DNA of 64,000 nt, taken from contig JBNGIS010039156.1 in assembly GCA_049999725.1 (NCBI GenBank), positions 1 through 64,000 of the forward strand, read 5' to 3'. The notes under the pieces are model-generated. The model saw nothing but the letters and a program-made list of their open reading frames with translations, searched no databases and was not told where the DNA came from. Below, one piece after another: positions 62,811-64,000 of this stretch. Position 1 is the stretch's first letter, and each line of letters starts with the position of its first letter. Made by a program: the position numbers and the translations under genes. This DNA is from Haplomitrium mnioides. Lineage: Eukaryota; Marchantiophyta; Haplomitriopsida; Calobryales.

Positions 62811-64000
62811 AGCACAATGATGCAAAGTGATCCATCTTGAAGCACCCAAAGTCTTCCATTCTGGAAGCATACACCTCGAACATCGTAGAAGCCTTTCTTG
62901 CATTTTGCAGCTTGAATCTCCAAATCATGTCGAGTGGCTTCTACAAGTTGTTGCCACCATTTGGGTTGAGCTGAAACCATTGAAACTTGATTAGCCTGAA
63001 GCATACGTGACAAAGTCTCTGCTAATTGATTTTTATCTTCCACATATACAATCTTCATGTGGTATCTTTGACTCCACTCCACACAATGAACTTGGCGTTT
63101 TGATAGATCATTTTGTATCTCCAAATAGATCAAAGACTTGTGATCAGTCTCCACAATAAACTCCTTGTCACCCAAGTAGTATTTCCAATATTTGGTGGCA
63201 AGTACGATGGTCAAATCTTCTCGCTCCGTTGTATGATAGTTCTGTTTTGCAACTTACAGCTTCTTTGAGAAGAAAGCCACAAGACGCCATCCATCCTTCC
63301 ATTCTTGGAGGTTAACTCCACCAACAGTAATCTGTGAGGCATCCACCGCAATATTGACAAGCTTAGTCGAATCGTACTACTTAAAGATGGGTACATGAAG
63401 CAATGCATCCTTCAAGGTTTAGAAGGCTAACTCCTCTCGAGATCCCCATTTCCAATGCACATTTTTCCCAAGCAACTGAGTCAAGTCATGCACAATGTAT
63501 GCAAAGTCTTTCACAAAGCTTTGATAAAAGCATGTCAACCTAAAAAACCACATAATTGGGTAATATCCTCTTGAGATGTCTACCGTTGAACTATATCAAC
63601 TTTATCCTACATCACTTGTATCCCTTGAGCACTAACACAATGGCCAAGATAATCTACCTCAGATCTTCCAAATTTGCACTTGGAAGGTTTTGCGTATAAT
63701 TCATTGTCTTGCAAGATCTGCAATACTTGTCGCAAGTGTTTGTGATGTTCAACAAGACTTGGACTATAAATCAAAATATCATCAAGAAATACAATGACAA
63801 ACTTGTCAGGAAATGGGCAAAATATATCATTTATTAACCTCATAAATGTAGTAGAAGTGTTGGTCAACCCGAATGGCATCACAAGATACTCAAAGTGGCC
63901 ATAACAACTTCAAAAGGTTATTTTGGGAACATCTTCATCCACTACCCGTATTTGTTGATAGCCTTATGCAAATCTAGCTTGGTGAAGAATTTAGCTCCGT
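62811..64000 (-). pseudogene. Chromovirus reverse transcriptase and RNase H, broken and truncated by the window
   Basis: RT on the minus strand: [20 protein letters not shown], then [20 protein letters not shown] (FLDD active site) at about 63.77 kb, and [20 protein letters not shown]. RNase H: ATKYWKYYLGDKEFIVETDH, then YVEDKNQLAETLSRM. Stops split the region between about 63.6 and 63.2 kb. RT's N-terminus and everything upstream lie beyond the window. Confidence 0.82.

Larger units (their letters stand above)
61503..64000 (-). mobile_element. Ty3/gypsy chromovirus, minus strand, 3' part (continues beyond the window)
   Basis: In element order: RT (from beyond 64000 to 63.6 kb), RNase H (63.4-62.95 kb), integrase (62.9-61.75 kb), chromodomain (61.72-61.55 kb), purine tract, 3' LTR. 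Internal stops and frameshifts occur throughout. It is a second, distinct chromovirus lineage from the one at 16.9-25.7 kb by LTR sequence. Confidence 0.85.

Overview
The window is nuclear DNA of a land plant with a repeat-rich genome. The evidence is spliceosomal introns, a plant-type ARL1 GTPase gene, Ty1/copia elements with a plant tRNA-iMet primer site, chromodomain Ty3/gypsy elements, and plant-style LINEs. The very large introns, heavy nesting of repeats, and a Ty3/gypsy element carrying a cytosine methyltransferase suggest a fern, gymnosperm or other non-flowering plant. That placement is inference. Most coding-looking DNA here belongs to decayed mobile elements; two cellular loci look intact.

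Layout. 1-3.2 kb: leader-like DNA with no gene. 3.2-8.4 kb: a decayed Ty3/gypsy polyprotein in the order gag, protease, C5 cytosine-DNA methyltransferase, reverse transcriptase (RT), RNase H; its integrase is missing. 10.2-13.5 kb: a decayed multi-exon gene resembling an N4/N6-type DNA methyltransferase, with introns and flanks carrying minisatellites that have a palindromic core. 16.9-25.7 kb: a Ty3/gypsy chromovirus remnant with two LTRs, interrupted by a copia element at 18.7-24.9 kb (TSD TTTCT). 25.7-27.4 kb: palindromic-core minisatellite and AT-rich DNA. 27.4-28.8 kb: a plus-strand gene of unknown function behind a cluster of G-box motifs.

29.96-59.68 kb, minus strand: a complete ARL1 gene of eight coding exons (182 codons), including a 19-nt microexon. 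Intron 4 is about 5.2 kb and intron 2 about 22.7 kb. The large introns hold LINE fragments, a 570-bp tandem triplication, and at least ten copies of a ~310-bp SINE-like repeat. A hairpin in that repeat shows compensatory base changes against a related repeat. Intron 2 also holds a minus-strand copia (44.9-53.6 kb) with a second copia nested in it (46.0-50.2 kb). Just upstream of ARL1 exon 1 is a partial, dead duplicate of exon 1.

59.7-64 kb: the ARL1 upstream region, a clean 5'-truncated LINE insertion, and the 3' part of a minus-strand chromovirus. That element's LTR carries three perfect and one near-perfect heat-shock elements upstream of a TATA box.

How the parts relate: the two cellular genes converge on ~28.8-30.0 kb. 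The rest records successive insertions, and ARL1 appears to have kept its reading frame and splice sites while its introns swelled. The most unusual items are the polyprotein-embedded C5 methyltransferase, the second methyltransferase-like gene nearby, the covarying hairpin repeat, and the heat-shock-element LTR.
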